6,277 nucleotides of DNA. It comes from Treponema sp. GTDB lineage: Bacteria > Spirochaetota > Spirochaetia > Treponematales > Breznakiellaceae. Where the stretch lies: positions 1 through 6,277 of the forward strand of contig JAIRRR010000284.1 in the NCBI GenBank assembly GCA_031255875.1, read 5' to 3'. Shown piece by piece: positions 1 through 5,773 of this stretch. Every line of letters starts with the position of its first letter. Position 1 is the first letter of the stretch. Below the pieces are notes generated by a model. The model saw only the letters and a program-made list of their open reading frames with translations, did not search any database and was not told the origin of the DNA. A program made the position numbers and the translations under genes.

Positions 1-3
1 GGG

Positions 4-930
4 ATGATTCACCGTAAATTTTGCAGCGTTTTAGCGGCGGCGCTTCTGCTGCCGGCCCTGACGCCCCCGGCGGCTTACGCGCAGAGCGGCGGGCTCGGGC
101 AGGGGCCGGGCACCGCGCCCGTCCAGGCAAACCGCGGGGAGCAGGTTATGAAGGCCCTGTCGGCAGCCTACCCGGGCCGTATCGGCAGGGCGGCGTACCG
201 GAACGGGGATTGGGCGGTCCCGGTGCGCGGGGAATGGTTCTATTACGCCCAGGGCCGGCTGCTTCCCGAAGGGCTGCGGAACCGGGCGGCCGAATACGAT
301 CCCCAGCCCTTTTACAACTACCAGGCGGATCTTCCCCCCTGGGAGGAACCCGGCCCTGAAGAGGCGGCTCGTTTTGACGCCGCCGCCCAAAGGCGGCAGG
401 AACACCCCCCGAAACGTTCCCTGCACTTTTACGACGCGCTCTGGCGCGCGCATAGCCGGGACGAATCCTACGCAAGGCTCAAGACCATACGCTTCCTGGG
501 GCACAGCGTCTTAGTGCACTACGCCATTATGGAGGAGCTCACCCTGGTGGAGGAGCGGATCAGGCGGGAGGCCGAAACCGACAGCCAGGTGCGGCAATGG
601 GTGAACAGCATCGACACCGTTACGGCCTGGAACTGGCGGAACATTGCCAGGACCCAGAGCCGGAGCTACCACGCCTACGGCGCGGCCGTCGATCTCCTGC
701 CCGCCAACCACCGCAGCGCCAATACTTACTGGCTCTGGACGGCCGAGAACAACCCCCGCTGGTGGGCGGTCCCCTACAGCCGCCGCCTCCACCCGCCCGA
801 CAAAGTCGTAAAGGCCTTTGAAGCCTACGGCTTTATCTGGGGCGGCAAATGGATGTTCTACGATACCATGCACTTCGAATACCGGCCGGAAATCCTGATC
901 CTGAGCAACATGAATATCCTGACCGACTGA
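4..930 (+). CDS. Secreted M15-family zinc peptidase (D-Ala-D-Ala carboxypeptidase / L,D-endopeptidase-like)
   Basis: A 308-residue protein likely to hydrolyse peptide bonds in peptidoglycan outside the cytoplasm. Residues 1-26 look like a Sec signal peptide: a basic start (H3 R4 K5), a hydrophobic core rich in Ala and Leu, then AYA before Q27 as a type I cleavage site. This supports the ATG at 4, although only three bases upstream are visible, so its ribosome site cannot be judged. The C-terminal third carries the M15 signature SYHAYGAAVD (221-230), giving zinc ligands H223 and D230. DTMHFEY (287-293) supplies the presumed catalytic acid D287 and third zinc ligand H290. The D-x-x-H spacing resembles the M15C (phage T5 endolysin-like) branch rather than VanX, which has E-x-x-H. 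Residues 27-200 are a long N-terminal part that I do not recognise; it is rich in Trp, Tyr and Pro. The gene converges on the XRE gene. The family is confident; the bond cleaved is not known. Confidence 0.85.
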   Translation: MIHRKFCSVLAAALLLPALTPPAAYAQSGGLGQGPGTAPVQANRGEQVMKALSAAYPGRIGRAAYRNGDWAVPVRGEWFYYAQGRLLPEGLRNRAAEYDPQPFYNYQADLPPWEEPGPEEAARFDAAAQRRQEHPPKRSLHFYDALWRAHSRDESYARLKTIRFLGHSVLVHYAIMEELTLVEERIRREAETDSQVRQWVNSIDTVTAWNWRNIARTQSRSYHAYGAAVDLLPANHRSANTYWLWTAENNPRWWAVPYSRRLHPPDKVVKAFEAYGFIWGGKWMFYDTMHFEYRPEILILSNMNILTD

Positions 931-941
931 TCGCGGCAGAT

Positions 942-1301
942 TTACCTGGCGCCGTCCGGATTGCCCGAATTCCGCAGATATTGGGCGCGGAATTCCTGGA
1001 CCATCCTGCCGAACGAAACGCTCATTTCGTCGATATATTCCTGGAAAATCTGGGTATCGATGTTGCCCACGGACTGGTCAGGAATAAAAAACTGAAACGG
1101 CTCCGCCTCCAGGATCCCCGCCAGTTTGGCAACGGTATCGGAAGATACCCATTTGCGCCCGTTCTCAATTTCATTGATAAAGTTGTGAGTCAAGTCCGCC
1201 ATATTCGCCAAGGTTAGTTGGGAGATTTTTTTGTTGCTGCGGATACGTTTTAAATTCTTACCAAAAAGCCGGGCAATATCGGCGCCCGCAAAATCTTTCA
1301 T
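942..1301 (-). CDS. Small XRE (Cro/CI-type) helix-turn-helix transcriptional regulator
   Basis: A 119-residue DNA-binding protein. Residues 14-72 form a typical XRE helix-turn-helix: GKNLKRIR as helix 1, SQLTLANMA (27-35) as helix 2, and THNFINEIENG (38-48) as the recognition helix, followed by a KLAGILEAEPFQFF segment. The remaining tail (73-119) is short and has no recognisable effector domain. I chose the ATG at 1301 because it already places 13 residues before helix 1, and because upstream codons up to a possible GTG at 1358 are AT-rich and encode an odd hydrophobic run (NFLIVICYLF). Against this choice, the GTG has a GGAG only 3 bases upstream, whereas the ATG has only a weak AGAAG at a long distance. 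The longer form would have 138 residues. The gene lies downstream of uxaC on the same strand, after a 185-base gap that appears to hold its own promoter. Its target is unknown; autoregulation is plausible. Confidence 0.82.
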   Translation of the reverse strand: MKDFAGADIARLFGKNLKRIRSNKKISQLTLANMADLTHNFINEIENGRKWVSSDTVAKLAGILEAEPFQFFIPDQSVGNIDTQIFQEYIDEMSVSFGRMVQEFRAQYLRNSGNPDGAR

Positions 1302-1369
1302 ATGAAATAATGTTGCTTCTTTATCAAATAAATAACAAATAACTATGAGAAAATTCACATTCTCCCTGA

Positions 1370-1423
1370 GTTGTATATATCACTAAAATAATCATATTTA
1401 GCGTGAAATTCAAGCGTAAATTC
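1370..1423 (-). promoter_or_regulatory. AT-rich promoter zone of the XRE gene
   Basis: This is one of the AT-richest stretches of the window, reading leftward toward the XRE gene. Several sigma-70-like combinations are visible on the - strand. One is TTGAAT (1413-1408), a 17-base spacer and TATTTT (1390-1385). A second is TTTACG (1420-1415), an 18-base spacer and TATGAT (1396-1391). A third is an extended -10, TGATATATA, ending at 1374. None matches consensus well enough to choose between them, but their clustering before a regulator gene makes a promoter here likely. Confidence 0.45.
1401..1423. repeat. Imperfect tandem repeat GCGT(G)AAATTC, possible operator
   Basis: GCGTGAAATTC (1401-1411) is followed after two bases by GCGTAAATTC (1414-1423), an 11- and a 10-base copy differing by one inserted G. 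The copies start 13 bases apart. They overlap the candidate -35 elements of the XRE promoter, where a repressor site would be expected. Whether the XRE protein binds here is inference. Confidence 0.4.
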
Positions 1424-1445
1424 GAAAAAGGAGGGCGGGCCTGGC

Positions 1446-1474
1446 AGCCTGTTGCACGAGAAGCGCAGCAGACC
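1446..1474 (-). other. Stem-loop just downstream of uxaC, possible weak terminator
   Basis: On the - strand CTGCTGC (1471-1465) can pair with GCAACAG (1455-1449) across a 9-base loop, with one internal wobble. Three further pairs outward, two of them wobbles, extend the stem to 1474/1446. It starts about 12 bases after the uxaC stop. No U-run follows directly; the nearest pyrimidine tract (CCTCCTTTTTC) lies about 16 bases further on. It is therefore not a canonical intrinsic terminator. Confidence 0.25.
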
Positions 1475-1486
1475 CCTGGCCGGCCC

Positions 1487-2923
1487 CTACCCGAAATAGG
1501 ACTTAGCGTTCTCGAAAGAAATGCCCCGCACGATTTCCGAAAGTTTTTCCATGTCGGCGGGGTACTCGCCGTTTTCAACCCATTTCCCCAGCAGGTTGCA
1601 GAGGATACGGCGGAAGTACTCGTGGCGCGGGTAGGAGAGGAAGCTGCGGGAATCGGTGAGCATGCCCACAAAGGCGGGGAGCAGGCCCACATTGGCAAGG
1701 ATGCGGAGCTGCTCTTCCATGCCGTCCCGGTGGTCGCAGAACCACCAGGCCGGGCCGAACTGCACTTTTCCGGGTATGCCCGGGCGGTTCTCCGCTTTCG
1801 CGCAGTTGTCCTGGAAGCCGCCCATCACGGTGGCTATGGGATAGTAGTCCTTGGGGTTGAGGCTGTAGATGATGGTCTTCGGCAGGCCGCCCGGGGCGTC
1901 CATAAAATCGAGCAGGGCGGCGAGGTTTTCGCTGATCCGGCGATCATGCACCGCGTCGAAGCCTGCGTCCGGCCCGATCCGCCCGATCATCCGCCTGTTG
2001 ATTCCCCGGAGCGCCGCGATGTGCAGCTGCATAACTACCCCCCGCTCCGCGTAGAAGCCCGCGAGCGCGGCAAGCAGGCGGGTCTTAAAAGCATCCGCCG
2101 CAGGGGGATCGGGGATCTTCCCCGCCAGGGCGTCCTGGAAGACGCGCTCGACTTCCCTGTCGGACTTGGCGGCAAAGGGCGGGTATTCCAGGGCGTGATC
2201 CGAGGCGCGGCAGCCCAGGGAGGCGAAGAAATCGAGCCGCTTTTCCAGGGCCGCGAGCAGATCCGCCACCGAGCGGATCTGCGTACCCGCGGCGCCGGCA
2301 AGTTTTTCGATATACGCGGGGAAATCCTCCCGGTCAATGCCGATGGCCCTGTCCGGCCGGAAAGACGGGATCACCCGGGTCCCGGTTTTGCCGACGGGGG
2401 CCGCGCCGGAAGCTATGGCCCGGTGGTATTCCAGGGAATCGGCGGGATCGTCGGTGGTGCCGACGGCATACACCCGGAATTTCAGGAAAATGTCCCGCAC
2501 GGAAAGGGAGGCCAGGGCGGCGTTCGACTTTTCCCAGACAGCCGGGGCGCTTTTCTCGCAGAGCGGCTCGTAAATGCCAAAGCAGCGCTGAAGCTCCAGA
2601 TGCGTCCAGTGGTACAGGGGGTTCCCGACAAGGTTCTCGACCGTGCGGGCCCAGGCGAGGAATTTCCCGTAATCGTCCTCGTTGCCGGTGATAAAGGACT
2701 CGTCAATGCCCATCGCCCGCATCATCCGCCACTTGTAATGATCGCCCCCGAGCCAGGCTTCGGTAATATTGTCGAAGCGCTTGTTTTCGGCGATCTGGGA
2801 GGGAATAAGGTGGCAGTGGAAGTCGTAGATCGGCTGCTGCCCGGCCGTCCCGTGAAACAGCTCCCGGGCCGTCCCGGTTTCGAGCAAGAAATCGCTGTCC
2901 ATAAAAGTTTTCGCGCGTTTCAT
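1487..2923 (-). CDS. uxaC: Glucuronate isomerase (uronate isomerase), EC 5.3.1.12
   Basis: A 478-residue cytoplasmic enzyme, close to the usual family length of about 470. It interconverts D-glucuronate and D-fructuronate, and D-galacturonate and D-tagaturonate, the first step of hexuronate breakdown toward 2-keto-3-deoxygluconate. The family is amidohydrolase-like. The N-terminal YDFHCHL (33-39) gives the metal-site pair H36 and H38. Further family blocks are DNITEAWLGGDHYKWR (51-66), GTTDDP (155-160), SDHALEYPP (241-249), MQLHIAALRGIN (298-309) and LTDSRSFLSYPRHEYFRR (422-439). No frameshift or missing block is seen. The ATG at 2923 is fixed by a near-perfect AGGAGG (2929-2934) five bases upstream. 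The gene follows ftsH by 43 bases on the same strand. No other uronate-pathway genes (uxaA, uxaB, uxuA, kdgK) or uronate transporters lie in the window, so its pathway partners must be elsewhere. Confidence 0.96.
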   Translation of the reverse strand: MKRAKTFMDSDFLLETGTARELFHGTAGQQPIYDFHCHLIPSQIAENKRFDNITEAWLGGDHYKWRMMRAMGIDESFITGNEDDYGKFLAWARTVENLVGNPLYHWTHLELQRCFGIYEPLCEKSAPAVWEKSNAALASLSVRDIFLKFRVYAVGTTDDPADSLEYHRAIASGAAPVGKTGTRVIPSFRPDRAIGIDREDFPAYIEKLAGAAGTQIRSVADLLAALEKRLDFFASLGCRASDHALEYPPFAAKSDREVERVFQDALAGKIPDPPAADAFKTRLLAALAGFYAERGVVMQLHIAALRGINRRMIGRIGPDAGFDAVHDRRISENLAALLDFMDAPGGLPKTIIYSLNPKDYYPIATVMGGFQDNCAKAENRPGIPGKVQFGPAWWFCDHRDGMEEQLRILANVGLLPAFVGMLTDSRSFLSYPRHEYFRRILCNLLGKWVENGEYPADMEKLSEIVRGISFENAKSYFG

Positions 2924-2928
2924 CTTTC

Positions 2929-2934
2929 CCTCCT
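2929..2934 (-). promoter_or_regulatory. Strong Shine-Dalgarno of uxaC
   Basis: The - strand reads AAAGGAGGGAAAG before the ATG. The full AGGAGG core sits five bases from the start codon. It is the best ribosome-binding site in the window and decides the uxaC start. Confidence 0.85.
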
Positions 2935-2944
2935 TTGTTCCGCC

Positions 2945-2962
2945 GGCGCCAGGCCCGGCGCC
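2945..2962 (-). repeat. GC-rich hairpin between ftsH and uxaC
   Basis: Two copies of the self-complementary hexamer GGCGCC (2945-2950 and 2957-2962) flank a six-base loop, forming an all-GC six-base-pair stem. It begins four bases after the ftsH stop codon and ends about ten bases before the uxaC Shine-Dalgarno. No U-tract follows, so it is unlikely to be a full intrinsic terminator. It could act as an mRNA-stability, processing or partial attenuation element. Confidence 0.5.
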
Positions 2963-2966
2963 AATA

Positions 2967-4925
2967 TCAGATCCCGATCAGGGCCTTGAATTCCTTTTCG
3001 TCCAGGGTTTCCTTTTCAAGGAGCCGGCCGGCTATGGTGTCAACCAGGGCGCGGTTCGCCTCAAGCTGCCCCTTTACCAGGGCGTAACGGGCGCCCATTA
3101 TACGGGCGATTTCCTCGTCAATATACTGCTGGGTGGTTTCCGAATATTCCCGGTGGAAGGCCGGCTCATGGCCGGCCGGGCCGCCGAGCATCCCCGCGCC
3201 CCGCTGGGTCAGGGCCACGTGTTTGAACTGGGCGCTCATCCCGTAATCGGTTATCATCTTCCGGGCTATGTCCGTGGCCTTGGTAAGATCGTTGGCGGCC
3301 CCGGTGGAGATCTCCCCGAAAACCAGTTCCTCGGCGGCCCGCCCCCCCAAAAGCACGTTGATCTTCCCCAGGAGTTCCTCCTCGGTGACGACATAGCGGT
3401 CCTCAATAGGCATTTGCAGGGTATAGCCCAGGGCGCCGAAACCGCGCGGGATTATCGAAATCTTCTGTACCGGATCGGAACCGGGGGTAAAGGCCGCAGT
3501 AAGGGCGTGGCCCGTTTCGTGATAGGCTATCACGCGGCGCACCTCTTCGGACATGACCCGGCTCTTTTTCTGGAGCCCGGCCACGGTTTTCTCGATGGCC
3601 TCGTCAAAGTCCTTCTGATCCACCAGTTTCCTGCCGCCCCGTACCGCCAGCAGCGCGGCCTCGTTTACAATATTCGCCAGGTCGGCGCCCACAAAGCCCG
3701 AAGTGGAGCGGGCCACGGCCGCCAGATCCACCGCCGGAGAAAGCTTTACCGCCTTCGAATGTATGCGCAGGATGGCTTCCCGGCCGCTGAGATCCGGCCT
3801 GTCCACCAGCACCTGCCGGTCAAAGCGGCCGGGCCTGAGCAGGGCCGGGTCCAGGACATCGGGCCGGTTGGTGGCGGCCAGGATGATAAGCCCGGAGGTG
3901 CCGTCAAAGCCGTCCATCTCCACAAGAAGCTGGTTCAGGGTCTGCTCGCGCTCGTCATTGCCCCCGGCTATGTTGTTGATCCGGCTTTTCCCGATGGCGT
4001 CAAGCTCGTCGATAAAGATGATGCAGGGCGCCTTCTCGCGGGCCTGCTTGAACAGATCGCGCACCCGGGCCGCGCCCACGCCGACAAACATCTCCACAAA
4101 GTCCGCGCCCGACATGCGGAAGAAGGGCACCCCGGCCTCGCCGGCAACCGCGCGGGCAAGCAGGGTCTTCCCCGTACCGGGCGGCCCCACGAGCAGCACG
4201 CCTTTGGGTATCTTCCCGCCTATGTCGGTGTACTTCCCCGGGCTTTTCAGGAAATCCACCACCTCCACAAGCTCGTCTTTGGCCTCGTCAACGCCCGCGA
4301 CATCCACAAAGCGGGTGATAACGTCCCCTTCCGCGACAATTACCGCGCGGTTCTGCCCAACGGAAAGCACGTTGCCCCCCATATTCCCGATACGCTTGAT
4401 AAGGAAGCGCCAGATAAAGAAGAAGAAGGCTATGGGCAGGACCCAGGAAAAGATGATGTTGAGTACCGTGCTCCCCTCCCGGGAGACCGCGTAGTAGGAG
4501 ACGCCGCGCTCGTCCATCAGCTTGATGATCTCCGGATCGTTGATCGGCACGGTCCTGAAGGCCGTCTCGGAAGACGCGGAATAGGGATTCCTGAAAACCG
4601 TGCTCGCGGCCGGTTCCCTGCGGGCGGCGGTATAGCCGGTAAAATACGAGTCCGAAAGCTCCACCCGCTTTATTTCGCCGGAGGAGATCTTCCTTTTAAA
4701 CTCGGAAAAGTCGATGGTGGGGTTCACCCGGCTCAGGAACACGTAGTTAAAAAGGCTCATCCCCACAATCAGGATCAGCACGTAGATGATTGTAAACTTC
4801 CACCCCCCGAATTTCTTGGGGTCGGGCATACGGGGGGGCATCCCGCCGAAGGGGAACTGGGGGCCGGAATTCTTCTTCCGGCGGGGATCTTTGGACCCGC
4901 CGTCCGGGGCGCCGAAATCGCTCAT
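2967..4925 (-). CDS. ftsH: ATP-dependent zinc metalloprotease FtsH
   Basis: A 652-residue membrane-anchored AAA+ protease, of normal length. FtsH works as a hexamer in the inner membrane, extracting and degrading misfolded membrane proteins and selected cytosolic ones. After a charged, Pro/Gly-rich N-terminus come TM1 (about 42-64), an extracytoplasmic segment (about 65-153) and TM2 (about 154-175). The AAA+ module has Walker A GPPGTGKT (247-254), pore loop MFVGVG (279-284), Walker B IIFIDE (302-307), and the second region of homology with ATNRPD (351-356) and arginine fingers in RPGRFDR (364-370). The protease domain has HETGH (469-473), with H469 and H473 as zinc ligands and E470 catalytic, and D546 in [11 protein letters not shown] as the probable third ligand. 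All key residues are present. The ATG at 4925 is preceded by G-rich sequence (GGGGGCGGGG) but no clean AGGAGG, and it overlaps the stop of a 22-codon ORF as ATGA. The gene diverges from the lipoprotein gene and leads into uxaC. Confidence 0.98.
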   Translation of the reverse strand: MSDFGAPDGGSKDPRRKKNSGPQFPFGGMPPRMPDPKKFGGWKFTIIYVLILIVGMSLFNYVFLSRVNPTIDFSEFKRKISSGEIKRVELSDSYFTGYTAARREPAASTVFRNPYSASSETAFRTVPINDPEIIKLMDERGVSYYAVSREGSTVLNIIFSWVLPIAFFFFIWRFLIKRIGNMGGNVLSVGQNRAVIVAEGDVITRFVDVAGVDEAKDELVEVVDFLKSPGKYTDIGGKIPKGVLLVGPPGTGKTLLARAVAGEAGVPFFRMSGADFVEMFVGVGAARVRDLFKQAREKAPCIIFIDELDAIGKSRINNIAGGNDEREQTLNQLLVEMDGFDGTSGLIILAATNRPDVLDPALLRPGRFDRQVLVDRPDLSGREAILRIHSKAVKLSPAVDLAAVARSTSGFVGADLANIVNEAALLAVRGGRKLVDQKDFDEAIEKTVAGLQKKSRVMSEEVRRVIAYHETGHALTAAFTPGSDPVQKISIIPRGFGALGYTLQMPIEDRYVVTEEELLGKINVLLGGRAAEELVFGEISTGAANDLTKATDIARKMITDYGMSAQFKHVALTQRGAGMLGGPAGHEPAFHREYSETTQQYIDEEIARIMGARYALVKGQLEANRALVDTIAGRLLEKETLDEKEFKALIGI

Positions 4926-4990
4926 ACGGCCCCGCCCCCTGCCCGCTCATGCCGCGCGGACGCACGCCCGCGCGGGAATGTTGTCGCCAT
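4922..4990 (-). CDS. Possible 22-codon leader ORF overlapping the ftsH start
   Basis: Starting at ATG 4990, this ORF encodes [22 protein letters not shown] and stops with a TGA that shares the A-T-G-A of the ftsH start codon. GAGG (4996-4999) sits five bases before its ATG, a better ribosome site than ftsH itself has. The arrangement would allow translational coupling. The peptide is very short, resembles no family I know, and its Arg/Gly/Ala content is what GC-rich DNA gives by chance. Treat it as a hypothesis, not an established gene. Confidence 0.22.
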   Translation of the reverse strand: MATTFPRGRASARHERAGGGAV

Positions 4991-5041
4991 GTACGCCTCT
5001 TTCGCGGATCTGACTGGCCGCGTCACACAAAAGGGAAGAAG

Positions 5042-5069
5042 ACCTCTCAAAACTGGAATTTTCAGAGGT
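5042..5069. repeat. 28-base imperfect inverted repeat in the divergent promoter region
   Basis: The arms ACCTCTCAAAA (5042-5052) and TTTTCAGAGGT (5059-5069) pair over eleven positions with a single central C/C mismatch, around the six-base loop CTGGAA. It lies about 120 bases upstream of ftsH and 145 bases upstream of the lipoprotein gene. It could be a dyad operator, or a hairpin in the ftsH 5' leader if transcription starts near 5114. No U-run follows on either strand, so it is not a terminator. Confidence 0.5.
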
Positions 5070-5120
5070 TCACAAAAGCCTTTCCAAAACCCGGAGGGAT
5101 TCTTGACTGCCCCTGTATCA

Positions 5121-5149
5121 AATATGCTAAAAAAAGAGAGCTTTTTCAA
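5121..5149 (-). promoter_or_regulatory. Candidate sigma-70 promoter for ftsH
   Basis: On the - strand TTGAAA (5149-5144, five of six to consensus) is followed by a 17-base spacer and CATATT (5126-5121, four of six). Transcription would start near 5114, giving a leader of nearly 190 bases containing the 28-base inverted repeat and the 22-codon ORF. The region is AT-rich compared with its surroundings. A weaker + strand pair overlaps it (TTGACT at 5103-5108 with TATGCT at 5123-5128), but its 14-base spacer is too short. Confidence 0.35.
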
Positions 5150-5177
5150 GCAAAGACGCCCGGAATATTTTTGGCTT

Positions 5178-5206
5178 TTGAATTTCGGCTCAAAATTCGC
5201 TAAGAT
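5178..5206 (+). promoter_or_regulatory. Candidate promoter of the lipoprotein gene, possibly leaderless
   Basis: TTGAAT (5178-5183) and TAAGAT (5201-5206) are separated by exactly 17 bases, each matching four of six consensus positions. Transcription would begin about 5212-5214, at or next to the ATG at 5213. The stretch before that ATG (GCTAAGATAGTACT) has no Shine-Dalgarno, which fits a leaderless message. Confidence 0.42.
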
Positions 5207-5212
5207 AGTACT

Positions 5213-5761
5213 ATGAAACACGCTATCGGCCCGTGCGCCGCCTTGCTGGCCCTTGTTTCCGTTTTGACGGCCTGCAGCCCCGATTCCCAGGACGGGGGGG
5301 CCGGGGTATTTGTGCTGGAAACAAAGACCCATTATCCGTCCAAAAACAACCAGATCCCGGAGGAATTCAAGGGCGACATACCCGAAATCCAGGCGAAAAT
5401 CAACAACAACTACGATTTAGGCCTTGTCGGCTCAATAAACGGGGGGAAGCTGCGGCTTATCCTGCCCGCGTTTATCAGCGACGACCGCCTGGTAAAAATG
5501 GGCGACAGCCGGACGCTTAAATACGGGCAGCTTACCTTCAGCACCGGGATATACCGCGCGGTTTTGTCAAGGAACACGAATTTTGACGCGGAGCTTTTTT
5601 ATTATAACCAGGATCTGCCGGCGGAGGGAATAAAGAAGGGCTGGAATTTCAGATACCCGGCCGACGACAGAAAGTCCTACAAGTATTCCAACGACATCGA
5701 GGAACTGTCCAGGGAAGGCTACATATACTGCCTGGCCTACCTCCCCCCGGAGTTTAACTGA
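5213..5761 (+). CDS. Putative lipoprotein of unknown function
   Basis: A 182-residue protein with a lipoprotein signal peptide: a short basic start (MKH), a hydrophobic stretch, and the lipobox LTAC (18-21). C21 would become the lipidated first residue, followed by a flexible, acidic and Gly-rich linker (SPDSQDGGAG). The mature domain (about 31-182) is rich in Tyr, Asn and Asp with alternating beta-like segments such as GKLRLILPAF (78-87) and LKYGQLTFSTGIYRAVL (102-118). It has one further Cys (C173). No enzyme motif or repeat is visible and I do not recognise the family. Membrane anchoring outside the cytoplasm is the only firm inference. The start is fixed by the signal peptide; no ribosome-binding site precedes it. 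The gene diverges from ftsH and converges on the ribokinase gene with a 12-base gap. Confidence 0.82.
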   Translation: MKHAIGPCAALLALVSVLTACSPDSQDGGAGVFVLETKTHYPSKNNQIPEEFKGDIPEIQAKINNNYDLGLVGSINGGKLRLILPAFISDDRLVKMGDSRTLKYGQLTFSTGIYRAVLSRNTNFDAELFYYNQDLPAEGIKKGWNFRYPADDRKSYKYSNDIEELSREGYIYCLAYLPPEFN

Positions 5762-5773
5762 ACCCGGCCCGGC

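Noticed and set aside
1474..1486. GGGGCCGGCC run after the uxaC stop as a terminator
   Set aside because: It is GC-rich and locally palindromic (GGCCGGCC) but has no proper loop and no following T-run on the - strand.
1403..2989. Open frame of 528 codons on the + strand, opposite uxaC
   Set aside because: It is antisense to the full-length, motif-complete uxaC. Composition is biased, there is no domain, and it begins inside the XRE promoter repeats.
5131..5146. AAAAAG-AGAG-CTTTTT hairpin as an intrinsic terminator
   Set aside because: The stem is six pairs, almost all A-T, too weak to terminate. It also lies upstream of both flanking genes, where no transcript needs to end.
3153..5216. Open frame of 687 codons on the + strand, opposite ftsH
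   Set aside because: It lies wholly antisense to the unmistakable ftsH and its promoter region. Its translation is Gly/Arg/Pro/His-rich with no family motifs, as expected for the complement of a GC-rich gene. Its stop overlapping the lipoprotein ATG is coincidental.
4922..5332. 136-codon - strand frame running from inside the lipoprotein gene to the ftsH start
   Set aside because: Its first part is antisense to the lipoprotein gene and its middle crosses the AT-rich promoter region. Only the last 22 codons have a plausible start and ribosome site, so only those are listed.
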